Shown: positions 34,601-41,362 of the stretch, piece by piece
Layout of the letters: each line of letters opens with the position of its first letter
Position numbering within the stretch: position 1 is the stretch's first letter
Source: Ctenosaura bakeri
Taxonomy: Eukaryota > Chordata > Lepidosauria > Squamata > Iguanidae
Length of the DNA: 64,000 nucleotides
Assembly: GCA_948474755.1 (NCBI GenBank)
Contig: CAOLHI010000615.1
Location: 186,001-250,000 of the forward strand
Reading direction: 5' to 3'
Program-made: the position numbers and the translations under genes
Notes under the pieces: model-generated
What the model was told of the DNA's origin: nothing
Seen by the model: the letters and a program-made list of their open reading frames with translations, nothing else
Databases searched by the model: none

Positions 34601-35963
34601 GATGTAGCTAGACTGTAATGCGGGATGGGGAGGAGGCCTCATCTCCTCTGCCAGGATCCTGATCCAGATTGAAAACCATACAGTTTTTTAAAAATAATTT
34701 GTATTTCGTCTAATTTGGTTCTTAGCACCAAGCTCTAAAGGTGCCTTCCCCAACCTATGTCTTTCAGATGTGTTTGGCTATGCCCATTTCTGCAAGACAG
34801 TGGCATCCCTGCATGGGGACAGCAAGAGGAGCAGGACCGCGATGATGCTTCCTCATGACATCATCACAGTCCCGCCCTTCTTGCATCACCAGCCGGTGTG
34901 ATCGCAAAGTATATCATTTATGAGAAAAGTCCGTCAATGATCCCTGATCGCGTGAGCCTTCCATCGCAGCTGGCCATGCAGAGGGGCCAGAAGCACGATC
35001 TACACACTTCCTTCACCATTGCAGCATGGGAAGAATGCCAGCTGTAGTCTGGAAGGAAGGATTGTGTCCCTCACACTCCCTTCCACAGGCAGCCGGTCGC
35101 ATATGGAGAGGAATGTTGGGAACACGCTCCCATCCTGGCAGAGGTGCTGCCAGGACAGCAGTGAGAGAACACACGAGAGCTTTATCCCATGGAAAGGGCC
35201 TACCATTCCCAATCACTGCCAGAATTGCCACATGCCTCTTTTAATTTCAGCCATTCTATGTATGGCCCTCAGATTCCATCCTTGTAGCTCCCTTTGTATA
35301 GTGGCATCCGAGAAGAATTTTGTAACAGAAATGTATGTTAAAGTGATCTGTTCCAATTCCATACCTTAATTTTCTGACAATTTTTTCCCACATGGGAATA
35401 AAGACTGGCCTAGTTATACACTTGGATTTGGAAACCACAATCTTGTACAAACTTGTTTTGGAGTAAGCCCTATGGAACACTTTTCTGAGAATCTCAGCCA
35501 ATAGGGAACAACCTACTCCTTGTTAATATACTAGTATAGTAACCATGTGAATTACTTGTACAGTTACTAGGAAAATGGTCCATACCATGTTTGCTAAAGT
35601 TATTGTTTTACAGATTCTAATTTATTCTTTCCAGTTCTAATCTAATCCAGTTACTTAGCTGAAAGCATAAAAGCATAACTTTTTACAGAAGACTGTGATA
35701 GCAAAAAATGTCCTTTTGCCAGTTCACCACCCTACATCTTTGGTATATTATATTCTCAAGTTGTTGTCAAAATGTAAACAATATTTTTGTTTCAACAGGG
35801 AGAAGCAGTGCGACTCTCCCGACAGCTACCATTGCATTTATCAAAGGAAGATGTGCAGGACATTGTACACAGAATGAAGAAACAGCTTGGAAATCAAGAT
35901 AAAAGCTGTGTTCATGGCCGGCCACTTATTCATTATTTAACAGATATTCCACAGAGTAACTAG
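58..35963 (+). CDS. PMS1: PMS1, last eight coding exons (gene continues off the left edge)
   Basis: PMS1 is a MutL-family mismatch-repair protein that pairs with MLH1 (MutL-beta) in the nucleus. Eight exons translate into a protein collinear with vertebrate PMS1. They cover the end of the N-terminal MutL fold, including the [14 protein letters not shown] segment, then a long acidic/polar linker, a single HMG box ([11 protein letters not shown] onward, split by an intron), and the C-terminal dimerisation region ending in HGRP-LIHYL. Exon phases agree across all junctions: 58-174, 1722-1844, 2702-2845, 3116-4026, 7961-8418, 11781-11911, 31499-31659, 35799-35963. The one exception is inside 7961-8418, where an apparent net loss of about 30 bases relative to my memory of human PMS1 leaves an in-frame TGA at 8076-8078. 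The N-terminal ATPase exons are outside the window. Identity is seen in the sequence; function is family knowledge. Confidence 0.96.
175..1721. other. PMS1 intron with an old CR1/L3-like LINE remnant
   Basis: The first 380 bases are unassigned AT-rich intron. From about 560 to 1345 the minus strand reads like a degraded non-LTR retrotransposon (separate entry). From 1346 to 1721 I see nothing beyond ordinary intron. Confidence 0.6.
560..1345 (-). mobile_element. Degraded CR1/L3- or L2-like LINE remnant
   Basis: A minus-strand open stretch contains [15 protein letters not shown] and [18 protein letters not shown]. These resemble the reverse-transcriptase segment of CR1/L2-clade LINEs that carries LSDI and LKLNxDKTE. 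The + strand contains worn pieces of the complementary 3' region common in reptile CR1/L3 copies (ggtagccagtgaagc, aataatccaggcaaggg). No terminal repeat or target duplication is visible. The exact family is inferred. Confidence 0.5.
1722..1844 (+). CDS. PMS1: PMS1 coding exon (SGFLPK segment)
   Basis: This 41-codon phase-0 exon lies between an acceptor (TTGTAG at 1716-1721) and a GTACTT donor at 1845. The translation contains [10 protein letters not shown] and [18 protein letters not shown], the conserved MutL strand in which the FVNNRP motif is typical of the family. Confidence 0.95.
1845..2701. other. PMS1 intron, unassigned, with a possible DNA-transposon scrap
   Basis: This is mostly AT-rich intron. 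At about 2500-2570 there is a short scrap (ccctccagatattgttga followed by cccatcagcctcagccagc) resembling the ends of widespread reptile hAT-type repeats. No boundaries can be set. Confidence 0.4.
2702..2845 (+). CDS. PMS1: PMS1 coding exon ([12 protein letters not shown] segment)
   Basis: This is a 48-codon phase-0 exon with acceptor TTTCTAG and donor GTATGA at 2846. It encodes [20 protein letters not shown] followed by [17 protein letters not shown]. The latter is the MutL motif that closes the N-terminal domain (VDVNVHPxK in most MutL proteins). Confidence 0.96.
3116..4026 (+). CDS. PMS1: PMS1 large exon: linker and first half of the HMG box
   Basis: This 911-nt exon starts in phase 0 after TAAAG and ends two bases into a codon at a GTAAGT donor (4027). 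The 5' part continues the MutL domain ([18 protein letters not shown]). It then runs through a long low-conservation linker rich in Ser, Asn, Glu and Lys. The end, from [20 protein letters not shown] to [11 protein letters not shown], is the first two helices of an HMG box. The single very large exon at this position is typical of vertebrate PMS1. Confidence 0.95.
4027..6166. other. PMS1 intron, no recognised feature
   Basis: About 2.1 kb of intron. A moderately GC-rich patch at about 4410-4730 looks like an old interspersed repeat but I cannot name it. Open stretches on either strand here lack family motifs. Confidence 0.4.
6167..6645 (+). mobile_element. Tigger-like (pogo) non-autonomous element, copy 1
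   Basis: The element begins CAGGTATACTTCAGTTAA and ends with the complement of CAGTACATACATATAAC. TA dinucleotides flank both sides (6165-6166 and 6646-6647), as expected of Tc1/mariner/pogo insertion. The interior has no transposase frame. A second copy lies at 60372-61079, sharing for example tttgctgttcat and tgctgtttac segments in the same order. Confidence 0.65.
6648..7960. other. PMS1 intron, no recognised feature
   Basis: About 1.3 kb of intron sequence. I see no coding, RNA or repeat signature that I can support. Confidence 0.4.
7961..8418 (+). CDS. PMS1: PMS1 exon with an apparent frameshift after the HMG box
   Basis: The exon starts with the last base of a split Lys codon and continues [20 protein letters not shown], the third helix of the HMG box. 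In that frame it reads on to KRKNVRPD and stops at TGA 8076-8078. From 8072 the conserved PMS1 sequence resumes in another frame ([16 protein letters not shown]) and stays open to a GTAAAG donor at 8419. Entry and exit phases both require an exon length divisible by three, but 458 is not. Against the human protein as I remember it, about ten residues plus one base are missing at 8070-8074. This may be a real mutation, an assembly error, or something corrected in the RNA. Confidence 0.9.
8872..9253. mobile_element. Degraded TA-type (Tigger/MER2-like) DNA element
   Basis: The left end (GTCAGCCTTCCACATTTGC) and the complement of the right end (CGGTCATCCCTCCATATTC) form a degraded terminal inverted repeat. 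The wording is that of Tigger/MER2-type elements. A further inverted block follows (tttcactttcatgg against the complement of ccactttcac). No transposase is present. Confidence 0.5.
9254..11780. other. PMS1 intron with one SINE-tail scrap
   Basis: This is mostly unassigned intron. At about 10632-10690 a minus-oriented scrap (tacctttaagtcacctgtc) resembles the BovB-type tail shared by the SINEs of this window. Nothing else is recognised. Confidence 0.4.
11781..11911 (+). CDS. PMS1: PMS1 coding exon (GSxY..ANGFKIK segment)
   Basis: Its first base completes the split Ser codon from the previous exon. The acceptor is TTTTCAG and the donor GTATGA follows at 11912. The translation includes [12 protein letters not shown] and [17 protein letters not shown], which matches the C-terminal region of vertebrate PMS1. 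The large intron downstream contains the satellite array. Confidence 0.95.
12221..12370. mobile_element. TA-flanked MITE (cataTAAGAC type), copy 1
   Basis: The 150-bp element has inverted ends CCCTATTTGCTGGGGTATAA and the complement of TTATATGCTGGGAAATACGG. TA is on both sides (12219-12220, 12371-12372). It is homologous to the element at 22655-22837. It has no coding capacity. Confidence 0.7.
12373..15224. other. PMS1 intron, unassigned except a TG repeat
   Basis: About 2.8 kb of AT-rich intron containing a (TG)n microsatellite at 13575-13608 (separate entry). The reading frames here are short and motif-free. Confidence 0.4.
13575..13608. repeat. (TG)17 microsatellite
   Basis: An uninterrupted run of 17 TG dinucleotides lies inside the PMS1 intron. 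Confidence 0.95.
15225..18675. repeat. Intronic tandem array, left block (about 215-225 bp monomers)
   Basis: The same module recurs about every 210-225 bases, with the phrase cagtgactgagcagaag or variants near 15477, 16183, 16405, 16620, 16845, 17055, 17280, 17548, 17735, 17955, 18165, 18385 and 18598. A monomer carries, in order: acaaacctttaaagactta, a cctcc...ctcacctt stretch, a pyrimidine-rich stretch with cag, ctgaaagacagagacagg, agttatatagagctaatgg, gctccacccccaagcaaat and ccttagaccaagtg. Left monomers are more diverged, and 15530-16000 is only weakly similar. The array continues beyond the inserted retrotransposons at 24532 and 27731. I do not recognise the family. Confidence 0.9.
17465..17504 (+). 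mobile_element. 40-bp LINE-tail-like insertion with 12-bp target duplication
   Basis: One monomer is interrupted by 40 bases ending aataaaattattgattgatt. The insert is flanked by a perfect direct repeat, gtagttatatag, at 17453-17464 and 17505-17516. That repeat occurs once in other monomers. The ending resembles the short tandem tail of a non-LTR retrotransposon, so I read it as an extremely 5'-truncated retroposition. Confidence 0.7.
18676..18964 (-). repeat. 3' LTR of the gypsy element
   Basis: On the minus strand it starts TGTCAGGTACTTATTTGC and ends CCAGACA, with an AATAAAG signal inside. It aligns along its length with 24248-24531 with visible divergence, so the insertion is old. Confidence 0.85.
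19104..20300 (-). pseudogene. Gypsy integrase fragments
   Basis: Minus-strand fragments encode the catalytic core ([51 protein letters not shown]). A C-terminal piece ([21 protein letters not shown]) lies at 19104-19424 and a degraded zinc-binding N-terminal piece at 20104-20295. Stops and frame changes separate them. The family is clear from the order and wording of the core. Confidence 0.85.
20689..20835 (-). pseudogene. Gypsy RNase H fragment
   Basis: The minus strand reads [19 protein letters not shown] and then [15 protein letters not shown], a worn form of the RNase H start of gypsy pol. Its upstream continuation resumes past 21260, so an LTR-like insertion separates the parts. Confidence 0.7.
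20850..21257 (-). mobile_element. Retroviral-type LTR nested in the gypsy element
   Basis: About 400 bases interrupt the gypsy RNase H coding sequence. On the minus strand it starts TGTTAGGTTTG and holds a TATA-like AGTATAAGAAGG, an AATAAA and the phrase GTGTGGTCTATCTCTTCC. It continues into TTTGGGGGTTCATATCAG, which resembles a gammaretroviral primer-binding region. I see no coding sequence. The precise ends and target duplication are not clear. Confidence 0.6.
21502..22140 (-). pseudogene. Gypsy reverse transcriptase fragments
   Basis: One minus-strand fragment (21768-21980) reads [18 protein letters not shown] and TVLPFG. The next (21502-21771) reads [18 protein letters not shown] and [22 protein letters not shown], the catalytic motif, is encoded at 21733-21744. 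The two parts are out of frame with each other. Confidence 0.85.
22655..22837. mobile_element. TA-flanked MITE, copy 2, nested in the gypsy element
   Basis: The ends CCCTGTTTGCTGGCATATAA and the complement of TATATGCCGGCAAATACAG form the inverted repeat, with TA at 22653-22654 and 22838-22839. The interior holds a 17-bp tandem unit (gtcttatacgccagtgt and variants) repeated about four times, which copy 1 at 12221 has at most once or twice. Confidence 0.75.
23040..23883 (-). pseudogene. Gypsy gag fragments with a CCHC zinc knuckle
   Basis: The minus strand encodes a capsid-like part ([20 protein letters not shown] at 23458-23883) and then a knuckle, [14 protein letters not shown], at 23040-23369. 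This C-x2-C-x4-H-x4-C pattern is the nucleocapsid motif of gypsy and retroviral gag. The two pieces are in different frames. Confidence 0.8.
24248..24531 (-). repeat. 5' LTR of the gypsy element
   Basis: This partner of the LTR at 18676-18964 shares, for example, tatactttattgatggttt and cagtaccagacactgttta. Its outer end lies against the CCTAT target duplication. Confidence 0.85.
24532..24568. repeat. Satellite monomer remnant between two retrotransposons
   Basis: Only 37 bases of the monomer (cacaaaactttaaagactta then cattcaa) separate the gypsy and L1 insertions. This shows both elements landed in the same array at neighbouring sites. Confidence 0.85.
24583..24996 (+). pseudogene. L1 ORF2 endonuclease fragment
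   Basis: The frame reads YTFFS-like [20 protein letters not shown] and then [11 protein letters not shown]. The SDHNP motif, encoded from about 24748, is the catalytic end of the L1 apurinic-like endonuclease. The frame is cut at 24996. Confidence 0.85.
25207..27384 (+). pseudogene. L1 ORF2 reverse transcriptase and C-terminal fragments
   Basis: [20 protein letters not shown] is the first RT motif. [13 protein letters not shown] follows near 25690 and a worn catalytic motif (FLDD in place of FADD) near 26015. Downstream pieces include the cysteine/histidine segment ([15 protein letters not shown]) and the terminal [20 protein letters not shown]. Many stops and shifts interrupt the frame. Confidence 0.85.
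27731..29750. repeat. Intronic tandem array, right block (about 225-230 bp monomers)
   Basis: The monomers resume directly after the L1. The phrase gacttac or variants recurs near 28194, 28421, 28648, 28877, 29103, 29297 and 29535, at intervals of 227, 227, 229, 226, 194 and 238. These copies are more alike than those of the left block. Several contain a short GA-dinucleotide run (for example 28817-28835, 29471-29489). Confidence 0.9.
29760..30215 (-). mobile_element. Probable L1 3'-end fragment
   Basis: A minus-strand frame reads [18 protein letters not shown] and [19 protein letters not shown]. This resembles the extreme C-terminus of L1 ORF2, where a WK..VTVKDW-like phrase is common. The boundaries are uncertain. 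Confidence 0.4.
30216..31142. other. PMS1 intron, unassigned
   Basis: AT-rich intron. The part near 30650-30790 (taatgtttttataatgta) has the look of a retroposon 3' end, but I cannot place it. Confidence 0.35.
31143..31268 (-). mobile_element. Sauria-type SINE fragment
   Basis: The + strand shows atgccttcaagtcatttcc, acttatggcaagcctaagg and aggtatcccactgggtttc. This is the complement of the tail and central part of the Sauria SINE. The tRNA-related head is missing. Confidence 0.7.
31499..31659 (+). CDS. PMS1: PMS1 coding exon ([17 protein letters not shown] segment)
   Basis: The exon joins in phase to form [19 protein letters not shown] and continues through [17 protein letters not shown]. 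Acceptor TTATTAG precedes it and donor GTAAGA follows at 31660. The strong match to vertebrate PMS1 shows the C-terminal exons are still conserved, which argues that any frameshift upstream is recent or not real. Confidence 0.95.
31660..32740. other. PMS1 intron, no recognised feature
   Basis: About 1.1 kb of AT-rich intron between the penultimate exon and the first of two LTRs. I see nothing supportable in it. Confidence 0.4.
32741..33118 (-). mobile_element. Retroviral-type LTR A
   Basis: On the minus strand it has a TATA-like GGTGTATAAATT, an ACAATAAAATC signal and then GTGGGTCTCTATCT, a typical promoter, poly(A) and U5 order. It is clearly homologous to 33981-34340 (shared agatagagacccacgg, gaggtcatctagg). 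No gag-pol sequence of its own adjoins it. The ends are approximate. Confidence 0.7.
33122..33690 (+). pseudogene. DIRS tyrosine-recombinase 3' fragment (different lineage from 45117)
   Basis: The frame at 33138-33470 includes [19 protein letters not shown] and [14 protein letters not shown]. These are the arginine, H-x2-R and tyrosine segments of a DIRS recombinase, ending with a stop after SVVNN. The 5' end is cut at the LTR boundary. The wording differs from the recombinase at 49608-50885, so it is another family. Sequence after the stop to about 33690 may be its 3' end. Confidence 0.75.
33691..33930 (-). mobile_element. Sauria-type SINE, near complete
   Basis: On the + strand the order is (ttg)n, tgccttcaagtaatttcc, ggttttcttgg, cccaaggtcatctgatggg, and the complement of the tRNA-like head ending tcaaaccactacacc. 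This is a near-complete copy in the minus orientation. Confidence 0.85.
33981..34340 (-). mobile_element. Retroviral-type LTR B
   Basis: It is homologous to LTR A and in the same orientation, with TACAATAAATG and GTGGGTCTCTATCTCTTC on the minus strand. It starts near TGTGGTGGGTCAGCCTAGAT. The gap between A and B holds a DIRS fragment and a SINE rather than a proviral interior. Confidence 0.7.
34341..35798. other. PMS1 last intron, unassigned, with a CpG-rich patch
   Basis: From about 34790 to 35240 the sequence is noticeably richer in G+C and CpG than its surroundings, with open stretches on both strands. None has a family motif. It could be an unrecognised repeat. The rest is AT-rich intron leading to the terminal exon. 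Confidence 0.4.
35799..35963 (+). CDS. PMS1: PMS1 terminal coding exon
   Basis: After a good acceptor (TTTGTTTCAACAG), the phase-0 exon encodes [20 protein letters not shown] and ends [18 protein letters not shown] before TAG at 35961-35963. [11 protein letters not shown] and HGRP are hallmark C-terminal PMS1 sequence. Confidence 0.95.
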   Translation, partial: GEAVRLSRQLPLHLSKEDVQDIVHRMKKQLGNQDKSCVHGRPLIHYLTDIPQSN

Positions 35964-36715
35964 CAAAGAAATATTTCATTTGAAATCCTATTTCATACTT
36001 TTATATGAGTTACAATATAAAATTTTGCTATTTTGTAAGAAGAACATGAGCACTGAATTCATGTATTGCATTGTATTTTGAAACAATTCCTTTTTTAAAA
36101 AAAAAAGCAAATATAGTGTTGAAAACTCAGGGTTTCTTTTCAAGTGAAAGAAAGGATGGAACTGGGTCTTCATTTCATAAAGTAGTTTCACAGCTTTCTC
36201 TACTAGACAGAGCTCATGAAATGAAATATAATGCAAAACCACTTATATAGTTAAAAAAGGAAAGCAAAGAAGACAGAATTTGACATTTAATAGCATTAAA
36301 GGAAAAGAATTGGAAAGAAAACCATCACTTCCAAACCAAAAAGTACACAGTCAAGGCTATTTCTGTTGACAAAGTTCTTGTTCAGATCCCACAAAGGATC
36401 AATATAGATATGTGTAGGGGTAGCTTCTGCACATAGATTATGTTGTTGGCACTGTATGAGAATATGTAAAAGATCGATTATACATTTAATACAATTCAAT
36501 TATGCTTTAGTACAGCAGAACACTCGCAGAATCCAGTTATATTTCAAAAGATAATAATGAGCTACATAATATGTAACTGTTTTTACAGTAAATGCACAGT
36601 AATGATACTGTGTTAGAATGAGGTGACCAGCTTGTTTGTAAACAGAGTATTTTGTTTAGCTGTGATTAAAGGCTATGTATGTTTTAGTACAAGAAATAAA
36701 GCAGATTTTGAAGGC
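35964..36715 (+). other. PMS1: PMS1 3' untranslated region
   Basis: AT-rich sequence without a long reading frame follows the stop codon directly and runs to a canonical AATAAA at 36695-36700. The exact cleavage site is inferred. No transposon is evident inside it. Confidence 0.6.
36695..36700 (+). terminator. AATAAA poly(A) signal, probable PMS1 3' end
   Basis: This is the first canonical AATAAA downstream of the PMS1 stop, about 730 bases after it. It precedes a hAT/CR1 complex that starts at 36875. Confidence 0.55.
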
Positions 36716-37190
36716 TATTTTCACTATAAAGCAACAGCCCTCATCGATGTCATGATGCAACACTGAATATCTTTGTCATTTGGAAATTAGGACTTTTTGT
36801 TATTGAGGTTACCTGCTACAATCTTCAGAAGTTCCTGTTTATGGTGAAAATAATGTAAGTAAAATGGTCTAAAACACGTGTTGAACACAAGGCCCATGGG
36901 CCAAATCCAGCCTGCCAGGCCATTTCATGTGGCCCTCGCACCTCTCCTGCAGCTGCGGCACTCCCCACGCCTAGCAACCCTGGAGGCAGAAAGAGGCACA
37001 GAGAGGGTCTGGGAAGCAGGAAGTGGCACACTTTGGATATACCAACCAATTCTATGTCACTTTACAGAGGTATAGAGACCATAAAGTATGATCAGATAGC
37101 CCCCAAAATGTCCATAGAATCATAGAAATGTAGAGTTGGAAGAGACCACACAGGCCATCCAGTCCAACCCCCAGCCACGCAGGAACACCC

Positions 37191-38549
37191 TCAAAGCACT
37201 CCCGACAGATGGCCATCCAGCCTCTGCTTAAAAACCTCCAAAGAAGGAGACTCCACTACACTCCGAGGCAGCAGATTCCACTGCCGGACAGCCCTGACTG
37301 TCAGGAAGTTCTTCCTGAGGTTCAGGCGGAATCTCCTTTCCTGCAGCTTGAATCCATTGCTCTTTGTCCTGGTCTCTGGAGCAGCAGAAAACAAGCCCTC
37401 TCCCTCCTCTACATGGCATCCCTTCAGATATTTAAACATGGCTATCATGTCCCCTCTTAACCGTCTCTTCTGCAGACTAAACATACCCAGCTCTCTAAGT
37501 CTATCCTCATAGGGCATGGCTTCCAGGCCTCTCACCATTTTGGTCACCCTCCTCTGGACTTGCTCCAGCTTGGCCATGTCCTCCTTGAATTGGGGTGCCC
37601 AGAACTGGACACAGTATTCAAGATGAGGTCTAACCAAAGCAGAGTAGAGCGGTACCAGTACTTCCCTCGATCTAGACACCATACTCCTATTGATGCAGCC
37701 GAGAATTGCATTGGCTTTCTTGGCTGTTGCATCACACTGCTGACTCATGTTCAGCTTGTGGTCTATGAAGACTCCTAGATCCCTTTCACACGTACTGCTA
37801 TCCAGCCACGTGTCCCCCATCCTATATTTCTGTATTCCATTTTTTCTACCTAAGTGTAGGATGTTATACTTCTCTGTGTTGAGTTTCATTTTGTTAGCCT
37901 TGACCAGCTCTCCAATCTATCCAGGTCATTTTGAATTTTGATCCTGTCTTCTGACGTATTAGCAACCCCTCCCAATTTGGTGTCATCTGCAAATTTGATG
38001 AGCATGCCCTCTATTCCTTCATCCAAGTCGTTAATAAAGATATTGAACAGCACTGGGCCCAGGACAGAACCCTGTGGCACCCCACTAGTCACTTCTCTCC
38101 AGGATGAAAAGCAGCCATTTGTGATCACCCTTTAGGTTCGGTCGGTCAACCAATTACAAATCCAACTAATAGTAGCTCTGTCCAGCCCACATTTTACTAG
38201 CTTCTTTGCAAGAGTGTCATGGGGAACTTTGTCAAAGGCCTTACTGAAATCAAGGTATGCTACATCCATAGCTTTCCCTTCATCTATCAAGCTAGTAACT
38301 CTATCATAAAAAGATAAGATTAGTCTGGCATGACTTATTTTTGAGAAATCCATGTTGACTTCTTGTGATTACCGCATTGCTTTCTAAGTGACTAGAAACT
38401 GACTGCTTAATGGTCTGCTCCAGGATCTTTCCGGGTACTGATGTCAGGCTGATTGGGTGATAATTATTTGGGTCTTCTTTTTTCCCTCCTTGAAGATGGG
38501 GACAACATTTGCCCTCTTCCAGTCTGCTGGAACTTCTCCTGTCCTCCAA
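37191..38549 (-). pseudogene. CR1 ORF2 reverse transcriptase and C-terminus
   Basis: On the minus strand come [53 protein letters not shown] and the catalytic FADDTKLGG (37982-37993). Then come CERDLGVFIDHKLNMSQQ and the C-terminal RNLRKNFLTVRAVRQWN-like block ending HLSGVL. At least three frame changes or stops break it. Confidence 0.93.
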
Positions 38550-39919
38550 GATTTCTCAAAAATTATAGCAAGCGGTTCCGAAATGACCTCTGCTAGCTCT
38601 TTTAATATCCTAGGATGCAATTCATCTGGCCCTGGAGACTTGAATTCATCCAGTGTGGCCAGGTATTCCTGTACCACCTCTCTACCTATTATGTGCCTCA
38701 TTTCCTTTGCTTCCTCCCCTGCTCCCCAACCGCTAGGCTGAGTGCTTGTATCCTTCTGGGAAAATACGGAGGCAAAGAAGGTGTTAAGTAGCTCTGCCTT
38801 TTCTCTCCCCCCTGTGAGTAATTCGCCATCTTCTCTGCGTAGCGACCCTACTGTCTTCTTCTTTTTCCTTACATATTTAAAAAAGCCCTTTTTATTGTTT
38901 TTAATGTCTCTGGCCAGCCTAAGTTCATTCTGTGCTTTAGCCTGTCTGACCTCCTCCCTACATCTCCTAGCTACTTGCTTAAATTCTTCTTTGGTGGTTT
39001 CCCCCTTCTTCCATTTCCTGTACATGTTTCTCTTAACACTTAGCTCAGCTGAGAGTTCTTTAGTCAACCATTCTGGTTTCTTCAGATGCCTTCCATTTTT
39101 CCTCCTTATTGGCACAGTTTTAGACTGTGCCTTCAGTATCTCCCTTTTAAGGAACTCCCATGCCTCCTGAACTCCTTTCCCTTTCACTATCCTTGACCAC
39201 GAAATTCCAGCCAGCAGCTCCCTAAGTTTACAGAAGTCTGCTTTTTTAAAATCTAAGATGAATGTCTGGCTACACTTATCTTCTCCTTCCCACTGAATGC
39301 TAAATTCCAACAGGGCATGGTCACTCCCCCCTAAAGATCCAACCACTTCTACCTCATTCACAAGGTCATCCCTGTTGGTCAGGATCAGATCTAGAATATT
39401 TGATCCCCTTGTCACCTCTTCCACCTTCTGGACCATGAAGTTGTCTGCAAGACAAACAAGAAACTTGCTGGACCTTGCTGTCTTGGCAGAGTTTGACTAC
39501 CAATATATATCCAGGTAATTGAAATCTCCTATTATTACTGTATCTCTCCTTTTTGAATGTGCAGTTATTTGGTTGAGGAAGGCGTCATCAAAGTCCTCAG
39601 TCTGGGTTGGAGATCAGTAGTAAACCCCCACCAGAATATCCCTGTTGTTTCTCATTCCCTTAATTCTTACCCAGATGCTCTCGATGTGGCTTTCTGGGTT
39701 TAAGTCACGGATCTCTTCACAGGTGAAAACATCCTTGACATACAAGCCTACTCCTCCTTTCTTGTTTGGTCTATTTTTACAAAATAGGCTATACCCCTCT
39801 ATTGCTACATTCCAATTGTGAGACTCATCCCACCAGGTCTCAGTGATGCCTATCAAATCGTATTTATTTTGTTGTACTAGGAGTTCAAGAAAAGAAAAGT
39901 TGATGCAGAGGAAAGGCAT
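38444..39919 (-). pseudogene. CR1 ORF2 endonuclease and linker
   Basis: A 330-codon stretch (38444-39436) starts SNILDLILTNRDDLV and GGSDHALLEFSI, the end of the CR1 endonuclease, and runs into the linker before RT. An upstream piece (39614-39919) holds YDLIGITETWWDESHNWNVA and KKGGVGLYVKD, the endonuclease start. The two parts are interrupted between 39437 and 39613. Confidence 0.9.
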
Positions 39920-40051
39920 TTTAAAAACCAGTAATCAAATACAGAGGCATTTATTTAATATGATAAAAAAGTAGTCAGCTGGCCCTTTGAGTGCAGCCAT
40001 AATACTGATGCAGCCCAAGATGAAATTGAGTTTGACACCCCTAGTCTAAAA

Positions 40052-41310
40052 TTTGCGTTACATACACAAGCACATATACATTTGGGGTTATTAAATATTT
40101 CAAGATAATATTCCTAGCAAGGTGCATAGTAAGCACTTATACCAGATCACACTTCTCGTCCAGTATCGTCTGTTGAAACTCCACTTAAAATATATAGAAC
40201 TAGAACTTACGCTGTATTTAGCTCTAGTTTGATGAGGCGAAGAGCATAAGGATTTGATTTTCTTACACTGCAGTCAATTAGTACAGTCCCAAAAGGCACT
40301 GAAGTGGTTTATTAAAAAAGATAGAGGAGTACGGTAGTATGGAGGGGTCTGTGTTTAAGGACATGATCCTAAACAGCCAGCATTAGTTCATGTGAGCTCT
40401 AGGAAAAACTGTTTCAGTGTCTTGGCCTAAATCTGTAATTTGGGCAAGAGGATCCTCTGTTACTTTAGCACAGCTGCAGTGACTAATATATCTCTATTCT
40501 GTTCAAAAGATAACATTTATGATACATGGCTTTTGCCTTAAAAATGCTTATTCATTAAAAATAATGTCTATTTTTTTCTCTCCAAAGCTGGTGTTAATAA
40601 TTGAAGAGTTAGGGCTAACCTACACATGTTGATCAGTTTGTATTGGTATAATTGAAGCTATGCCAATCATATGAAAAGCTGGAATGAGGTGGCTGGTTTT
40701 AAACGCAAAGGGGCTTTGTCAAACTCTTTGCTCATAGCTCCTTTACTCAAAATAAAACTGCTTGTGAAAGAAGGCTGCTGAGATGGGAGGGTTCTGTACT
40801 TCTAACCAACATGTTCCCTTTGCTTTGAAAACAATTGGAACCAACACATAACTTTGTGTTTGAATATGTGTTTGAATATATGGAATTCCAGTTCCCATTG
40901 TTTTCATTCCTAGTTAGACAATTAATTGGACAATTGGGCACAGGGTGGGTGGTGGCAGGTAGATATGGACTCACATCTGATCTTTATTATGGATTTGCTG
41001 CTTATTGTTAGCTAAATTGCTGTTTTTCAACTTGAATCGTATGTGGGAATCATATGTGACATGTCTGCAAGGGTGGGTACTCCAGAAGATGTTGAGACTG
41101 TAACTTCCATGATCCATCATCATTTGCTGTCCTGACTACCATTATTCTGCCTAGCTCAAGAACATCTGGAGGACCGTAAGTTACATCTTCTTCCACTCTA
41201 TAGGATACAAGAGGAAATACAGTGATTCTGCAGTACTGGATGTATTAGGAAGTAAATCCTAATAACCTACAAATATGCAGAGGATGATCTGTGCCCCAAA
41301 CCCATTTTCT
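40052..41310. other. Intergenic, unassigned
   Basis: AT-rich sequence. A short scrap near 41085-41175 (gatccatcatcatttgctg to agaacatctggagg) may be a worn hAT-type end. Nothing else is supportable. Confidence 0.4.
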
Positions 41311-41362
41311 GTTTTGTGCCTTCAAGTCATTTCTGACTCATGGCAACTAAGATGAACCAGGA
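41311..41362 (-). mobile_element. Sauria SINE tail scrap, inverted against the next copy
   Basis: The + strand shows tgtgccttcaagtcatttct and gactcatggcaactaag, the complement of a SINE tail. It abuts the head of a plus-strand SINE at 41363. Confidence 0.7.

Larger units (their letters stand above)
37113..39925 (-). mobile_element. CR1 LINE, 5'-truncated, nested in the hAT element
   Basis: The 3' end shows the complement of the CR1 terminal octamer (catagaatcatagaa) next to gagttggaagagaccacac and gccatccagtccaacccc, both diagnostic of CR1. Reading upstream on the minus strand come the RT and then the endonuclease (IGITETWWDESHNW), where the copy ends. The frames are interrupted but each domain is easy to read, so the copy is fairly young. 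Confidence 0.93.
36875..40043. mobile_element. hAT-type DNA element split by a CR1 insertion
   Basis: The left end starts cacgtgttgaacacaaggcc and the right end is the complement of taggggtgtcaaactcaa, a degraded inverted repeat of hAT type. An identical 8-bp duplication, GTCTAAAA, flanks the composite at 36867-36874 and 40044-40051. About 240 bases of hAT lie to the left and about 120 to the right of a CR1 copy. No transposase remains. Confidence 0.85.
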
